Source of the DNA: Methylopila sp. Yamaguchi
GTDB lineage: Bacteria > Pseudomonadota > Alphaproteobacteria > Rhizobiales > Methylopilaceae
Reading direction: 5' to 3'
Assembly (NCBI RefSeq): GCF_002897035.1
Contig: NZ_BAUX01000009.1
Span: 62,001 to 126,000 of the forward strand
Length of the DNA: 64,000 nucleotides
The number at the start of each line of letters is the position of its first letter. The first letter of the stretch is position 1. This document shows, piece after piece, positions 54,929 to 63,847 of this stretch. The position numbers and the translations under genes were made by a program. The notes under the pieces are model-generated. The model did not search any database and was not told the DNA's origin. It worked only from the letters and a program-made list of their open reading frames with translations.

Positions 54929-55747
54929 TCAGAGCGCTCCGGCCGCGCGCAGGACGTCCTCACGCGACCAACCTTCCTCTCGCAGGGAGCGGAGCGAGGG
55001 CGAGCCGCGGCTCTTGGACAGCTTCGCGCCGTCGGGCGCCATCAGGAGCGGGTGGTGGCGGTAGGCGGGCTCCGGAAGATCGAGCAGCCGCTGGAGGAGG
55101 CGGTGGACCGCGGTCGCCTCATAGAGATCGCGCCCGCGCACGACGTGGGTGACGCCCTGCGCCGCGTCGTCGACGACCACCGCCAGATGGTAGCTCGTCG
55201 GCGTCTCCTTGCGCGCGAGCACGACGTCGCCCCATCGCTCGGGCTGGGCTTCGATCGCGCCGACGCCTTCCTCCCACCAGGTCAGAGGCTCGCCGTCGAG
55301 GGTCGCGAGCGCCTTCGCCATGTGTAGGCGGCGGGCGACAGGTCCGTCGGGATCCGACGGGCGCGCTCCTGCGAGCGGCAGACGCACCGCCCCGTCCGGA
55401 TCGCGCGCGGCGTCGGGGGCCGCGGCCGCGGCGATGTCGGTCCGCGACAATCGGCAAGAGTAAAGGAGGCCTCGCGTGTCCAGCTTCGCCAGGGCCGCGG
55501 CGTAGAGATCGAGGCGTTCGGACTGGCGAACGACGGGGCCGTCCCAACTGAACCCCAGCCACGCCAGGTCGTCTTCGATCGCGGCGGCGAACTCCGGTTT
55601 CGACCGGACCGGATCGATGTCCTCGATCCGGAGCAGCAAGCGCCCGCCCGCGGCCTTCGCCGCGCGCCAGACAGCGGCGGCCGAGGCGGCGTGGCCGAGA
55701 TGGAGAAGCCCCGTCGGCGACGGGGCGAAGCGGAAGACCGGAGTCAT
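54929..55747 (-). CDS. gluQ: Glutamyl-Q tRNA(Asp) synthetase
   Basis: 272 residues. Seen: the class I synthetase HIGH-type motif FAPSPTGLLHLGHA at the N-terminus, the LLRIEDIDPVRSKPEF glutamate-binding stretch and the KMSKS counterpart AKLSKSRG (about 245). It lacks the anticodon-binding domain of GluRS, so it is the short paralogue. Known: attaches glutamate to queuosine in tRNA(Asp). Oddity: where the enzyme normally has a zinc-binding C-x-C pair, only one Cys is present (LLYSCRLSRTDI), so zinc may be missing. Confidence 0.92.
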   Translation of the reverse strand: MTPVFRFAPSPTGLLHLGHAASAAAVWRAAKAAGGRLLLRIEDIDPVRSKPEFAAAIEDDLAWLGFSWDGPVVRQSERLDLYAAALAKLDTRGLLYSCRLSRTDIAAAAAPDAARDPDGAVRLPLAGARPSDPDGPVARRLHMAKALATLDGEPLTWWEEGVGAIEAQPERWGDVVLARKETPTSYHLAVVVDDAAQGVTHVVRGRDLYEATAVHRLLQRLLDLPEPAYRHHPLLMAPDGAKLSKSRGSPSLRSLREEGWSREDVLRAAGAL

Positions 55748-55818
55748 GTCAGATGGTCATGCCGGACCAATGTCGGCATGACCATCCCAACGTCGTCGGG
55801 ACGCGGGAGCCGCCGCTC

Positions 55819-56805
55819 TCAGAGGCCCTCGAACAGCGCAGTCGAGAGATAGCGCTCGGCGAAGCTCGGGATGATGATCACGATGTTCTTGCCGGCCGCT
55901 TCCGGCCGCGCGCCGATCTCGAGCGCGGCGGCGATGGCTGCGCCCGAGGAGATTCCCACCGGAACGCCTTCAAGGCGGGCGACGAGGCGCGCCGTCTCGA
56001 ACGAGGTCTGGTTGCCGACGGTCACGACCTCGTCGATGACTGAACGGTCCAGCACGCCGGGCACGAAGCCCGCGCCGATGCCCTGGATCTTGTGGGGGCC
56101 GGGCTGGCCGCCGGAGAGCACGGGCGAGTCCTCGGGCTCCACCGCCACGATCTTCAGCGTGCTCTTGCGCGGCTTCAGCGCGGAGCCGACGCCGGTGATG
56201 GTGCCGCCGGTGCCCACACCGGACACCAGATAGTCGACGCCGCCGTTGGTGTCGTTCCAGATTTCCTCCGCCGTCGTGCGGCGGTGGATGTCCGGGTTCG
56301 CCGGATTCTCGAACTGCTGCGGGATGATCGCGTTCGGGATCTCCTGCACCAGTTCCTGAGCGCGCGCGACGGCGCCCTTCATGCCCTTCGGGCCCTCGGT
56401 CAGCACCAGCTCGGCGCCGAGCAGCGCCAGCATCTTGCGGCGCTCGATCGACATGGTCTCGGGCATCACGAGGATGAGGCGGTAGCCGCGCGCCGCCGCC
56501 GTGAAGGCGAGCGCGATGCCGGTGTTGCCGGAGGTGGGCTCCACGAGCACGCTGTCGGGCTTCAGCACGCCGTCGCGCTCGAGCGCGTCGATCATGGCGA
56601 CGCCGATGCGGTCCTTCACGCTTGCGATCGGGTTGAAGAACTCGAGCTTCGCCAGCAGGTTGGCCTTCACGCCCTTGTGCTTGGCGAGACGGTCCAGCCG
56701 CACGAGCGGGGTGTCCCCGATCGTGTCCGTAATGCTGTCGTAGATGCGGCCGCGGCCCGGGACGCGCTCCGGGGCCGCTTCGGTCTTGAACGCGGGCTGG
56801 CTCAT
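55819..56805 (-). CDS. cysK: Cysteine synthase A (O-acetylserine sulfhydrylase)
   Basis: 328 residues from the ATG at 56805 ([15 protein letters not shown]), with AGGAGAGG upstream. Seen: the PLP lysine in [11 protein letters not shown], the substrate loop [13 protein letters not shown], the phosphate loop [16 protein letters not shown] and [10 protein letters not shown]. Known: makes cysteine from O-acetylserine and sulphide. It lies directly downstream of the Rrf2 regulator gene (118-base gap), which suggests regulation by or with that protein, as with CymR and CysK in Firmicutes. Confidence 0.96.
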   Translation of the reverse strand: MSQPAFKTEAAPERVPGRGRIYDSITDTIGDTPLVRLDRLAKHKGVKANLLAKLEFFNPIASVKDRIGVAMIDALERDGVLKPDSVLVEPTSGNTGIALAFTAAARGYRLILVMPETMSIERRKMLALLGAELVLTEGPKGMKGAVARAQELVQEIPNAIIPQQFENPANPDIHRRTTAEEIWNDTNGGVDYLVSGVGTGGTITGVGSALKPRKSTLKIVAVEPEDSPVLSGGQPGPHKIQGIGAGFVPGVLDRSVIDEVVTVGNQTSFETARLVARLEGVPVGISSGAAIAAALEIGARPEAAGKNIVIIIPSFAERYLSTALFEGL

Positions 56806-56898
56806 GGGACCTCTCCTAGGAGACCTGTTTCTCGGGCCCTTCGCCAACAGGCGCGGGCCATCTTCTGAGCGTGAGCCTAACAAACCCACAGAACATTG

Positions 56899-56911
56899 TC
56901 GATAAAATCGA
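56899..56911. promoter_or_regulatory. Palindrome in the rrf2-cysK gap, candidate Rrf2 operator
   Basis: Seen: TCGAT-AAA-ATCGA, a perfect 5-bp dyad, in an AT-rich patch 94 bases upstream of the cysK ATG and just past the rrf2 stop. Nearby ATATCG and CGATAT elements (56909-56931) make the region look like a regulator site. It could let the Rrf2 protein control cysK. Confidence 0.45.
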
Positions 56912-56923
56912 TATTATGCGTTT

Positions 56924-57391
56924 CTATATCGTGAAATCATAGGTCTGCCGGCTGTCGCCGAACACGTGGCGGCGTTCGGCCTCCTGGCACAGATCCTCGA
57001 CGTTGATCTCGTCGAGCCGTTCGAGAAAGCTCTCGGAGGCGGAGCGGATCATCGGCTTAACCACCTGCGCCACCAGCATGGAGCCGCCTTCGCGGACCTC
57101 GCGCGCGGCGAGCGCGTCGACGTCCTCCTCCTCGCCCATGGCGGCGCGGACGATGTCCGCGATCGAAATGCGACGGCGCTCGCGCGCAAGTTCGTAGCCG
57201 CCCCGCGGACCGCGGACGCCCTTGAGAATGCCGGTGCGCACGAGAACCTGCAGCAGCGTCTCGAGATGCCGCGGGGGTAGGCCATGACGAGCGGCCAGGG
57301 TCTTGGCGGCGATCGGCGTGGGACGCGCGTGGTAGGCGATGTCCACGACCGCCGCCACGGCCAGCAGGCTGCGGCGCGGCAGCAAATTCAT
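56924..57391 (-). CDS. Rrf2-family transcriptional regulator without Fe-S cysteine cluster
   Basis: 155 residues. Seen: a winged-helix Rrf2 protein: MNLLPRRSLLAVAAVVDIAY, PTPIAAKTLAARHGLPPRHLETLLQVLVRTG, KGVRGPRGGYELARERRRIS (wing) and a dimer helix. IscR and RirA have three cysteines near residues 90-105; here that segment (EEEDVDALAAREVREGG) has none, and the only Cys is C134. Known: cysteine-free Rrf2 members such as CymR sense cysteine status through CysK. The gene lies between dut and cysK on the same strand. Confidence 0.93.
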   Translation of the reverse strand: MNLLPRRSLLAVAAVVDIAYHARPTPIAAKTLAARHGLPPRHLETLLQVLVRTGILKGVRGPRGGYELARERRRISIADIVRAAMGEEEDVDALAAREVREGGSMLVAQVVKPMIRSASESFLERLDEINVEDLCQEAERRHVFGDSRQTYDFTI

Positions 57392-57408
57392 GACCTCTCC
57401 TTCCGACC

Positions 57409-57858
57409 TCACCGTCCCGTGGAGCCGAAGCCGCCCTCCCCGCGCCCGCTGGGATCGACCGCCTCCGCTTCGACGACCGTGGCGCGCGTGACCGGAGCCA
57501 GCACCAGCTGGGCGATCCGCGCTCCCCGCGTCACCGCGAAGGGTTCGTCCCCGTGATTCACGAGAAGAACCTTCAGCTCGCCGCGATAGTCCGCGTCGAT
57601 CGTCCCGGGCGCGTTCAGCACCGTCACGCCGTGACGAAGCGCGAGGCCCGAACGCGGCCTGACCTGGGCTTCGAACCCCGGGGGGAATTGGAGCACCAGC
57701 CCGGTCGGGACAAGAGCGCGCGCGCCGGGCGCGATCACGATCGGGGCGTCCGCCGGCACGGCCGCCGGCAGATCGAGGCCAGCGGCCGCCGAGGTCTCGT
57801 AGGCCGGGGTCGGAGAGTCTTCGCCGTGAGGCAGGCGCAGGATGCGGAGTTCGGTCAT
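57409..57858 (-). CDS. dut: dUTP diphosphatase
   Basis: 149 residues. Seen: the five dUTPase motifs, including [18 protein letters not shown], the catalytic Asp in [14 protein letters not shown] and the Gly-rich C-terminal arm [12 protein letters not shown]. Known: hydrolyses dUTP to dUMP, keeping uracil out of DNA and supplying dTMP synthesis. The ATG overlaps the coaBC stop (ATGA). Confidence 0.97.
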   Translation of the reverse strand: MTELRILRLPHGEDSPTPAYETSAAAGLDLPAAVPADAPIVIAPGARALVPTGLVLQFPPGFEAQVRPRSGLALRHGVTVLNAPGTIDADYRGELKVLLVNHGDEPFAVTRGARIAQLVLAPVTRATVVEAEAVDPSGRGEGGFGSTGR

Positions 57859-59066
57859 GGCCGCGGCCTGAGGGCGGCCGCAAAGCGCGTCACAAGCGCC
57901 TCCGCGACGGCGTCCTTGGTCATCGTCTCCCAGGATTCGACGCCGCCGCTCCCGACGAGATGGACGGTGTTGCGCGCGCCGCCCATGACGCCTCCGCCCC
58001 CGGCCGAGACGTCGTTCGCCACGATCAGGTCGCAGCCCTTGCGGGCGAGCTTGGCGCGCGCGTTGTCGAGCACGTTCTCGGTCTCCGCCGCGAAACCCAC
58101 CACCAGCTCCGGCCGCCCCTCGGTCCGGCGGGCGACGGTCGCCAGGATGTCGGGATTCTCGACCAACGTCAGGGTCGGCGGACCGCCGGCGCCCTTCTTG
58201 ATCTTCTGCACCGCGTCTTCCGCCACCCGCCAGTCGGCCACGGCGGCGGCGAACACCGCGACGTCGACCGGCGGCGCGGCCTCGACGGCGGCGAGCATCT
58301 CCCGCGCGCTCTCCACATGGACGGTCGTCACCCCGGCGGGATCGGGAAGGGCCACGGGGCCGGACACCAGGATGACCTCGGCGCCCGCCCGCGCGGCGGC
58401 GGCGGCGATGGCGTGGCCCTGGCGGCCGGACGAGCGGTTGGCGATCACGCGCACGGGATCGATCGGCTCATGGGTCGGGCCCGACGTCACCAGCACGCGC
58501 CGGCCGGCCAGCGCGCCGGCGGCTGGTCGCAGCCGCGCTTCGACCGCCGCCACGATCGCAAGCGGCTCGCTCATGCGCCCGAGCCCGCTTTCGCCGCGCT
58601 CGGCCATCAGGCCCTCCTCGGGCCCGACGAAAGCGACGCCCTGCGCCTCGAGCCAGGCCACGTTCCGGCGCGTGGCGGGATGCGCCCACATCGTCGGGTT
58701 CATGGCGGGCGCCGCGAGCACCGGCGAGGTGGCGGCCAATAGCGCGGTCGAGGCGAGGTCGTTGGCCAGGCCATTCGCCATCTTGGCGAGCAGGTCGGCC
58801 GTCGCCGGGGCCACCACCACCAGATCGGCGTCGCGAGCGAGCCGGATATGGCCGACGTCGTGCTCCTGCGTCAGGTCGAACAGCTCCCGGAACACAGGCT
58901 CGGCGGTCAGCGTCCCGACCGACAAGGGCGTCACGAACTCGCCCGCCGCCTCGGTCAGGATCGCACGGATTGAGAAGCCGCGCTCCTTCAGACGACGGAT
59001 CAGATCAAGCGTCTTGTAGGCGGCGATGCCGCCGCCGATGACGAGCAGGATGCGGGAGGAGCTCAT
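57855..59066 (-). CDS. coaBC: Phosphopantothenoylcysteine synthetase/decarboxylase CoaBC
   Basis: 403 residues from the ATG at 59066 ([20 protein letters not shown]). Seen: the flavin-dependent CoaC half with the [21 protein letters not shown] stretch and the PAMNPTMW motif (about residue 120), and the CoaB half with [16 protein letters not shown] and [12 protein letters not shown]. Known: converts 4'-phosphopantothenate and cysteine to 4'-phosphopantetheine in CoA synthesis. This also supplies the ACP prosthetic group for the PKS. Confidence 0.97.
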   Translation of the reverse strand: MSSSRILLVIGGGIAAYKTLDLIRRLKERGFSIRAILTEAAGEFVTPLSVGTLTAEPVFRELFDLTQEHDVGHIRLARDADLVVVAPATADLLAKMANGLANDLASTALLAATSPVLAAPAMNPTMWAHPATRRNVAWLEAQGVAFVGPEEGLMAERGESGLGRMSEPLAIVAAVEARLRPAAGALAGRRVLVTSGPTHEPIDPVRVIANRSSGRQGHAIAAAAARAGAEVILVSGPVALPDPAGVTTVHVESAREMLAAVEAAPPVDVAVFAAAVADWRVAEDAVQKIKKGAGGPPTLTLVENPDILATVARRTEGRPELVVGFAAETENVLDNARAKLARKGCDLIVANDVSAGGGGVMGGARNTVHLVGSGGVESWETMTKDAVAEALVTRFAAALRPRP

Positions 59067-59136
59067 GCGCTGACGCCATACGTTGAGGACGAGGGGACCA
59101 ATGGACGCCGATCGAGGCGCCGTGTCCAAGCTTCGC

Positions 59137-60708
59137 TTAGCGGAAGACGTATACCAGCAGCCCGACCGCGATCCCGATCAAGGCCAGATTGCTCCACAGC
59201 GCCGCCCGGCGCACGCCGCCGACGATCGCCTGGATGCTTTCCTCCGAATAGCTCAGGCCGCCGCGCACGACCTCCTCGAACTCGATCGAGGTGCGTTCGA
59301 TCCGCAGCAGAAGCTCCGGAACCGCGCCGAGGCCACGCAGGAGCTGGCGGAGCTCTTCGGCCGCCGTCTCGGCGATCCCCACCGGCCCCAGGTTGCGCTC
59401 CAGCCATTCCCGGACGACGGGGGCGGCGGTCGCCCACATGTCGAGCTTCGGGTCGAGCGACCGCGCGACGCCCTCCACCACGACCATTGTCTTCTGCAGC
59501 ATCAGCAGCTCGGGCCGCGTCTGCATCTGGAACAGCTCCGTCACCTCGAACAGCAGCGTGAGGAGCTTGGCCATCGAGATCTGGTCTGCGGTGCGGGAAT
59601 GGATCGGCTCGCCGATGGCGCGGAGCGCGCGGGCGAACTCCTCCACCGACTGGTCGGCCGGAACATAGCCCGCCTCGAAATGCACCTCGGCGATGCGCTT
59701 GTAGTCGCGAGTGATGAACCCGTGGAGGATCTCGGCGAGGAAACGCCGCTCCTTCTTGCCGAGCCGGCCGGTCAGGCCGAAATCCACCGCGATCAGGCCT
59801 CCGCCCGCGTCCACGAACAGATTCCCCGGGTGCATGTCGGCGTGGAAGAAGCCGTCCCGCATGGCGTGCCGCAGGAAGGTCTGCATCACCAGCTGGCCGA
59901 GAGCCGGCAGGTCGAGCCCGGCGGCGATCAGGCCCTCGCGGTCTGAGAGCTTAATCGCCTCGATCCACTCCATGGTGAGCACCCCGCGCGCGGTGCGCTC
60001 CCAATCCACCTCGGGCACGCGGAAACCGGGATCGGCGGCGGTGTTCTCCGCAATCTCCGAAAGAGCGGCCGCTTCGAGCCGCAGGTCCATCTCGATCGCG
60101 ACCGAGCGCGCGAGGGTCTCCACAACCACGACGGGCTTCAAGCGCCGGGCCTTCGGGACCCAACGCTCGATCATGCGCGCGATGGCGAGGAAGGCCTCGA
60201 GATCTCGCCCGATCCGATGGGCGACGCCGGGGCGCAGCACCTTGACCGCGACCACGCGCTCGCCGAAGGCGTCACGGACGGTCGCCCGATGCACCTGGGC
60301 GATAGAGGCCGCCGCCACCGCCGGTCCGAGCGCGACGAAGCGGGCCGTCAGCGGCGCCGCCAGCGCCTCCTCGATCGCGGCCTCGGCCTGATCCTGGGGG
60401 AAAGGGTCGACGCGGTCCTGCAGCCTCTCGAGGTCGCGCGCCGTCCGCAGGCCCACCACGTCGGGCCGGGTCGCGAGGAATTGGCCCAGCTTGACGTAGG
60501 ACGGTCCGAGGCGCTGCAGCGCGCGGGCGAGCCCGTCGGCGCCGTCGGTTGCGCCGCGCCGCTCGATCAGGCGGCCAAGCCGGATCAGCGTACGGATGTG
60601 CGGCGGCAGGTCGATCGGATCCGCGAGCCGGAGCGCGCCCTCCCGCGCCATGACGAAGCCTCCGCGCGCCAGACGCAGCAGGTTCGGCGCGACGCTCAGG
60701 ACGGACAT
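59137..60708 (-). CDS. ubiB: Ubiquinone biosynthesis kinase-like protein UbiB
   Basis: 523 residues. Seen: the KxGQ motif of the UbiB/ADCK family in PSYVKLGQFLATRPD (about 70-84), the kinase-like core with VAVKVLRPG (the Ala-rich loop AAAASIAQVHRA before it), the catalytic HADMHPGNLFVD and DFGLTGRLG, and two C-terminal TM segments. Known: an atypical kinase-fold ATPase of the inner membrane required for ubiquinone synthesis. Confidence 0.97.
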   Translation of the reverse strand: MSVLSVAPNLLRLARGGFVMAREGALRLADPIDLPPHIRTLIRLGRLIERRGATDGADGLARALQRLGPSYVKLGQFLATRPDVVGLRTARDLERLQDRVDPFPQDQAEAAIEEALAAPLTARFVALGPAVAAASIAQVHRATVRDAFGERVVAVKVLRPGVAHRIGRDLEAFLAIARMIERWVPKARRLKPVVVVETLARSVAIEMDLRLEAAALSEIAENTAADPGFRVPEVDWERTARGVLTMEWIEAIKLSDREGLIAAGLDLPALGQLVMQTFLRHAMRDGFFHADMHPGNLFVDAGGGLIAVDFGLTGRLGKKERRFLAEILHGFITRDYKRIAEVHFEAGYVPADQSVEEFARALRAIGEPIHSRTADQISMAKLLTLLFEVTELFQMQTRPELLMLQKTMVVVEGVARSLDPKLDMWATAAPVVREWLERNLGPVGIAETAAEELRQLLRGLGAVPELLLRIERTSIEFEEVVRGGLSYSEESIQAIVGGVRRAALWSNLALIGIAVGLLVYVFR

Positions 60709-60763
60709 GACGCCGCCGACGTAGGTCCGCCGTCGGCGGGGGCGCGCGGGATCGACCGTCCGC

Positions 60764-61537
60764 TCAAATTCGGAAGCCCAGGTGCAGCGCGGCGACGCCG
60801 CCGGTCATGGGCGTCGCGGTCACCTGCTCGAAGCCCGCCTCGCGCATCATCTCGGCGAAGGTCGCCGCGTCGGGAAAGCGGCGGATCGACTCGACCAGAT
60901 ACTGGTAGGGCTCGGCGTCGCCGGCCACGAGCTTGCCGAGCTGGGGGATCACCCGGAACGAGAACGCGTCGTAGACCTTGTCGAGACCGGGCACGTCGAC
61001 GGTCGAGAACTCCAGCACCAGCGCCCGCCCTCCCGGCTTGAGCACGCGCCGCATCTCCTTCAGCGCCTTGGGGATGCGCGGCACGTTGCGGATGCCGAAG
61101 GCGATCGTGACCGCGTCGAACGACCGGTCCGGGAACGGCAGCTCCTCGGCGTTGCCCTGCACGAACTCCACCCGCCGGCTGAGCCGCCGGGCGGCCGCGC
61201 GCTCCTTGCCGACCGCGAGCATGGCGCCGTTGATGTCGAGCACCGTCACGTCGACGCCGGCGCCGCTCTGTTTCAGCGCGCGGAAGGCGATGTCGCCTGT
61301 GCCCCCGGCCACGTCCAGCATCTTGAACGGCCGCGCCGCCTTCGGAAGGGCGATCGCCGTGACCATCGCCGCTTTCCAGGCGCGGTGCAGTCCGCCGGAC
61401 ATCAGGTCGTTCATCAGGTCGTAGCGCGAGGCGACCTTGTGGAAGACCTTGTCGACCAGCCCCTGCTTCTCGGCCGTGCGCACTTCGGAAAAGCCGAAAT
61501 GCGTGTCTTCGTCGTGCGTTGGGTCAGGTCGGTCCAT
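60764..61537 (-). CDS. ubiE: Demethylmenaquinone/2-methoxy-polyprenylbenzoquinol methyltransferase UbiE
   Basis: 257 residues. Seen: the UbiE start [20 protein letters not shown], the SAM motif [18 protein letters not shown], and the UbiE/COQ5 signature [20 protein letters not shown]. Known: adds the C-methyl group in ubiquinone (and menaquinone) synthesis. It lies 55 bases upstream of ubiB on the same strand, the usual pair. Confidence 0.97.
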   Translation of the reverse strand: MDRPDPTHDEDTHFGFSEVRTAEKQGLVDKVFHKVASRYDLMNDLMSGGLHRAWKAAMVTAIALPKAARPFKMLDVAGGTGDIAFRALKQSGAGVDVTVLDINGAMLAVGKERAAARRLSRRVEFVQGNAEELPFPDRSFDAVTIAFGIRNVPRIPKALKEMRRVLKPGGRALVLEFSTVDVPGLDKVYDAFSFRVIPQLGKLVAGDAEPYQYLVESIRRFPDAATFAEMMREAGFEQVTATPMTGGVAALHLGFRI

Positions 61538-61609
61538 GGCGTCCTCGGGAGGCGGAACGCTCCGCCTCGGGCGGCGGGACCCTACCGCGGCGGCCCGCGC
61601 CGCGCCAGA

Positions 61610-62701
61610 TCAGAACAGGGGCGGCGACCGCCAGAGCTTCACGGGACCGACGGAGAGCCGCCCGTTCGCGATCCGGACGGGGTAGGCGGTGGCGGGCCGG
61701 TCGTCGAGCGTCGCCGGCGATCCCAACATCTTGGCGCCCGCGCCGAGCAGCGCCGACAGCAGGTCCTTCTTCCCGTCGCTCTCCTCGCCAGCTCCGAGAA
61801 GGGTCTGCACGAGTTGGTCGACCCCTCGGGCGGTGAGGGTGAGCTTCCCCTCCGGCCGGCCCTCGACGTTGAGCGCGAGATCGCCCTTGGCCTCGGCCGC
61901 CACGTCGCCGCGGGTGACGCGCGCCAGCGCGACATGGACGCGGCCGCCGGCCTCGGCGAAGGCTCGCAACCGCTCGGAGAGCGGCTGGGGCGCGAGATCG
62001 CCCACACCGTGCGCCTCAATCTGCAGTTCCCCCGACACCGGCCCGGCGCCGACCGGCACCAGAGCCAGGGCCGGCGAGGTGGCCTGTTCGACGCGCGCGG
62101 CGATGTCGTAGACGCCGTCCGAGCCGTCCGGGGCGCGGCGCAGATGGAGCTCCAGGTGCTTCGCGGCGCCGATCTCGTCGGCGCCCGCCACCAGCCGCGG
62201 CGCCGTCAGCGCGATCGAGGTGCGGTCGAATCGGCGGTCGGACGAGACCGCGACGCTCGCCTGCGCGGTCGCAAACGACAGGGTCGCCTTGCGGCCGCCT
62301 GCGTCCGTCACCTCGATCGGTCCGCGAACGTCGCCGATCAGCCGGCGCGGATCGTAGATCTGCGCGACCGCGACGAAGCGCGGCGCGGTCGCGACGATGG
62401 GTCCGCCGTCCGCCGGCAGGCTCGCCGTGGCGCCGTTGCAGGAGAGCTCGATCCGGAACGGAAACCCGGAGGCGCCACGCTCGGCGCAGGAGTAGGTTCG
62501 CCCGCGCTTGGCTTCACGCGCGATCCAGGCGTCAGCGGCTTCGGTAGCCTTCCCGGCCGCCACGAACCAGAACACGGACCAGCCCGCCGCCAGCGCGACC
62601 AGAAGGCCCACGGGCAGGAACACGCCCCAGCGCGACAGGCCGCGAGCGGGCGGCGGCGCCTCGGGGAAGCGGGTCGGCGGCGGCGACATCGGCGGCGTCA
62701 T
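61610..62701 (-). CDS. DUF2125 domain protein
   Basis: 363 residues. Seen: a Pro-rich cytoplasmic start, one TM segment (about 25-50), then a periplasmic part with the DUF2125 signature stretch RTYSCAERGASGFPFRIELSC (about 68-88, two cysteines) and beta-strand-rich sequence to the end. Known: the family is widespread in alphaproteobacteria without an assigned role; its layout resembles AsmA-like or other periplasmic lipid-related proteins. An alternative start is the Met at residue 5. Confidence 0.85.
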   Translation of the reverse strand: MTPPMSPPPTRFPEAPPPARGLSRWGVFLPVGLLVALAAGWSVFWFVAAGKATEAADAWIAREAKRGRTYSCAERGASGFPFRIELSCNGATASLPADGGPIVATAPRFVAVAQIYDPRRLIGDVRGPIEVTDAGGRKATLSFATAQASVAVSSDRRFDRTSIALTAPRLVAGADEIGAAKHLELHLRRAPDGSDGVYDIAARVEQATSPALALVPVGAGPVSGELQIEAHGVGDLAPQPLSERLRAFAEAGGRVHVALARVTRGDVAAEAKGDLALNVEGRPEGKLTLTARGVDQLVQTLLGAGEESDGKKDLLSALLGAGAKMLGSPATLDDRPATAYPVRIANGRLSVGPVKLWRSPPLF

Positions 62702-62831
62702 GAGCGGATCTCATTCTCTGCGCGGGCAGACGCGACGCGCCGTCGTCTTGCCGCGACGGCGCTGGGCTGGTACCCGAAACGAACGCCGCCTCCCCTGTCA
62801 ATCGCTAGGGCCGGTCCTCGACCGAGACGGA

Positions 62832-63374
62832 ATGATTCCGACCGACGTCGACCTGTGGGTGTTCGCCTACGGCTCCCTTATGTGGCGGCCGGGCTTCGCG
62901 TTCGTCGAGCAATCGCCGGCGACTGTCGACGGCTATCACCGCGCGCTCTGCATCGCCTCCCATCGCCACCGCGGAACTCCCGAGCGGCCGGGCCTCGTGC
63001 TCGGCCTCGACGAAGGCGGCTCGTGCCAGGGGATCGCGTTCCGGGTCGACGCCGCGCATGTGCCAGGCACCCTCGCCTATCTGCGCGAGCGCGAGCTGGT
63101 GACCCACGTGTACCGTGAAACGCTGCTGCCCACGCGTCTCGACGGAGACCGGACCGTGCAAGCGCTCGCCTATGTCGTGGACCAGGAGCATCCCCAGTAC
63201 GTGGGACTGCTGCCTCCGGAAGAGACCCTGGCGCGCGTCCGCTGCAGCGTCGGCGCCGCGGGACCCAACCCCGATTACGTCCTGAACACCGTTCGGGAGC
63301 TGGAGCGGCTCGGCGTGACGGACCCGACGCTCGCGTGGCTCGCCTCCGCGCTCACGCTCAGCACCGACGAGTAG
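62832..63374 (+). CDS. chaC: ChaC-type gamma-glutamylcyclotransferase
   Basis: 180 residues from the ATG at 62832 (MIPTDVDLWVFAYGSLMWRP). Seen: the substrate-binding YGSLMW motif at the start, GYHRALCIASHRHRGTPE, and the catalytic Glu in RERELVTHVYRE. Known: breaks glutathione into 5-oxoproline and Cys-Gly. Its last 100 bases overlap the convergent gene at 63275-63775. Confidence 0.93.
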   Translation: MIPTDVDLWVFAYGSLMWRPGFAFVEQSPATVDGYHRALCIASHRHRGTPERPGLVLGLDEGGSCQGIAFRVDAAHVPGTLAYLRERELVTHVYRETLLPTRLDGDRTVQALAYVVDQEHPQYVGLLPPEETLARVRCSVGAAGPNPDYVLNTVRELERLGVTDPTLAWLASALTLSTDE

Positions 63375-63775
63375 GACTGCGCCCCGTCCGCCAGGTCGTC
63401 GATCGCGGCCTTCCGCTTCTCCGCGCTGAGCGCGATCAGATGCACATGCGCCTCGAGGCGCAGGCCAGGCTCGAGACGGAGGCCCGGAAGCCCCGCTCCG
63501 CTCTCGCCGGCCCAGACCACCCGGCGGGACCCGTCCGCATCGACCGCAACCACGAGCACGACGCCGTTCTCAATGCGGATGGCCTCGCCGAGCGGCATCA
63601 CGGTGACGAGATAACGCGCGCCGGACCGGCCACGCCATACGCGGTAGCGGTCGTCGAACGCGCCTTCCTGCGCAACGCGGGCAAGCCCCTGGTCGGCGGC
63701 GCCGGTCGCCTCCACGGACATGGCCGCTGCGATTTGCTCGATGACGTCCGCCACTCGTTCGGCCGAATCAGTCAT
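63275..63775 (-). CDS. Hypothetical protein, tail overlapping chaC
   Basis: 166 residues. Seen: residues 1-about 132 have a good coding character (helical start RVADVIEQIAAAMSVEA, then beta-rich RVWRGRSGARYLVTVMPLG and EAHVHLIALSAEKRKAAIDD). The last 34 residues are antisense to chaC and Ser-rich (SYSSVLSVSAEASHASVGS), so they look like read-through after a lost stop. No signal peptide or TM; I do not recognise a family. Confidence 0.55.
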   Translation of the reverse strand: MTDSAERVADVIEQIAAAMSVEATGAADQGLARVAQEGAFDDRYRVWRGRSGARYLVTVMPLGEAIRIENGVVLVVAVDADGSRRVVWAGESGAGLPGLRLEPGLRLEAHVHLIALSAEKRKAAIDDLADGAQSYSSVLSVSAEASHASVGSVTPSRSSSRTVFRT

Positions 63776-63789
63776 GTCATCCTCCGCCC

Positions 63790-63812
63790 AAACCCTACCA
63801 TGGTAAGGGTTT
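63790..63812. promoter_or_regulatory. Inverted repeat upstream of the hypothetical gene
   Basis: Seen: AAACCCT-ACCATGGT-A-AGGGTTT, a nearly perfect dyad built around the palindrome ACCATGGT, 15 bases upstream of the start at 63775 and downstream of plsC. It could be the plsC terminator hairpin or an operator for the hypothetical gene; there is no T-run. Confidence 0.35.
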
Positions 63813-63833
63813 CGCAGTGGAGCCCCACAGACT

Positions 63834-63845
63834 CGTCAATTGACG
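63834..63845. promoter_or_regulatory. 12-bp perfect palindrome after plsC
   Basis: Seen: CGTCAATTGACG, fully self-complementary, two bases from the plsC stop codon. It is short enough to be chance but sits exactly in the gap where a promoter for the next gene would lie. Confidence 0.25.
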
Positions 63846-63847
63846 AT

